DNA of 64,000 nt from Streptomyces antioxidans. GTDB taxonomy: Bacteria; Actinomycetota; Actinomycetes; Streptomycetales; Streptomycetaceae. Below are positions 63,355 to 64,000 of this stretch, piece after piece. The stretch spans positions 1 through 64,000 of the forward strand of contig NZ_LAKD02000086.1 of assembly GCF_000968685.2 (NCBI RefSeq), written 5' to 3'. Numbering within the stretch: position 1 is the stretch's first letter; every line of letters begins with the position of its first letter. The translations under genes and the position numbers were made by a program. The notes below the pieces were generated by a model that saw nothing but the letters and a program-made list of their open reading frames with translations, was not told where the DNA came from and did no database searches.

Positions 63355-64000
63355 ATGCGAAGCCTCCCGAGGGGGCGCACGACATTCGCATCACCGTCCT
63401 GGACAAGCTGACGTATGCCGGAGTGCGGGAAAACCTCGATCCGGTCGCCGATCACCCCCGGTACTCGTTCGTTCAGGGGGATGTATGCGACGACGTCGTT
63501 CTGGACCGGGTGCTGCCGGGACACGACGCCATTGTGCATTTCGCCGCCGAAACGCATGTCGACCGGTCCATCGTGGGCTCCGCCCCATTCGCGACCACCA
63601 ACGTGCTCGGCACCCAACTGCTCCTCGACGCGGCCCGGCGGCACGGCGTCGGCCGCTTCCTGCATGTGTCGACCGATGAGGTCTACGGCTCGATCCCGGT
63701 CGGCTCCTGGTCCGAGGCCACCCCACTGGCTCCGAACTCTCCGTACGCCGCCGCCAAGGCGGGCTCCGATCTGCTCGCCCTCGCCGCCCACCGCACCCAC
63801 GGAATGGACGTGGTGGTGACGCGGTGCTCCAACAACTACGGCCCGTACCAGTTCCCCGAGAAGGTGCCCCTGTACGGCGACGGGCGCATGTACGCGACTG
63901 GCTGCACGTATCGGACCACTGCCGCGGGATCGCACTGGCGCTGCGCCACGGCAAGGCCGGGGAGGTCTACCACCTCGGCGGCGGCACCGAGCTGACCAAT
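63355..64000 (+). pseudogene. rmlB: dTDP-glucose 4,6-dehydratase, disrupted (rmlB remnant, runs off window)
   Basis: From ITVLDKLTYAGVRENLDPVA the sequence matches RmlB (HFAAETHVDRSIVGSAPFAT, HVSTDEVYGSIP, YAAAKAGSDLLAL, TRCSNNYGPYQFPEK). Three lesions are visible. The N-terminal Rossmann segment with GGAGFIGSH is absent. About a dozen residues are missing between PEK and VPLYGDG. One base is missing near 63890, after which the correct reading (VRDWLHV, GKAGEVYHLGGGTELTN) continues in another frame to the window end. Confidence 0.85.

Overview
The window is high-GC actinobacterial DNA with the gene content, GTG/TTG starts, 4-bp ATGA/GTGA overlaps and bldA-type TTA codons typical of Streptomyces. 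No species can be named from sequence alone. It opens at the 3' end of an rRNA operon (5S rRNA plus a strong terminator) and runs into a biosynthetic gene cluster; the last 1.5 kb holds decayed deoxysugar genes.

Region 1 (0.3-15 kb) is a core actinobacterial block: CDP-alcohol phosphatidyltransferase, a fused nucleotidyltransferase/phosphomannomutase-like protein, DUF881-sbp-DUF881, a GarA-like FHA protein, FtsR-type MerR, bifunctional nuclease, a second MerR (frameshifted in this sequence at a G8 tract), DNA polymerase IV, a PRC-barrel protein, and gcvP behind a tandem glycine riboswitch. From family knowledge the order matches Mycobacterium tuberculosis Rv1822-Rv1832, but gcvH is absent from its usual place beside the FHA gene.

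Region 2 (15-32 kb) is an ordinary accessory stretch of small regulator/enzyme pairs. It includes a GCS2-family ligase, CPBP protease, PhzF-like protein, DUF2975/XRE pair, PadR, SRPBCC, two EamA transporters, two PPOX flavoproteins, a MocR regulator, a LysR regulator, an isochorismatase-fold protein lacking its nucleophile, a Rieske lipoprotein, an ABC-F ATPase and a SpoIIE phosphatase. A 44-bp sequence is triplicated at the end of the CPBP gene.

Region 3 (32.4-57.6 kb) is the most interesting part: a hybrid type I/type II polyketide-fatty-acid cluster. A SARP/AfsR-like activator with three TTA codons is divergent from a long + strand gene train. The train holds: a one-module type I PKS (degenerate ACP-like N-terminus, KS-AT-KR-ACP-TE); a crotonyl-CoA carboxylase/reductase; a P450; an ACP; two ketosynthases with intact catalytic residues; a truncated Cys-less KS-like protein; an alpha/beta hydrolase; a double-hotdog protein; three consecutive small DsrE-like proteins; a second Cys-less KS-like protein; a second ACP; two hotdog dehydratases; a FabG-type ketoreductase; an HCCA-isomerase/DsbA-fold protein; an acyl-CoA ligase; and two tandem HTH regulators. 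My inference is that discrete enzymes build a reduced or unsaturated chain, that the type I module adds one (probably ethylmalonyl) unit and releases it, and that the DsrE-like trio supplies an unexplained, possibly sulfur-related, function. I do not recognise a known product.

Region 4 (57.6-64 kb) holds a sirtuin, an alpha/beta hydrolase, a MarR regulator with twin palindromic operators in front of an amidohydrolase, a hypothetical protein, a probable remnant gene, and disrupted rmlA and rmlB (dTDP-glucose pathway), the latter running off the window.
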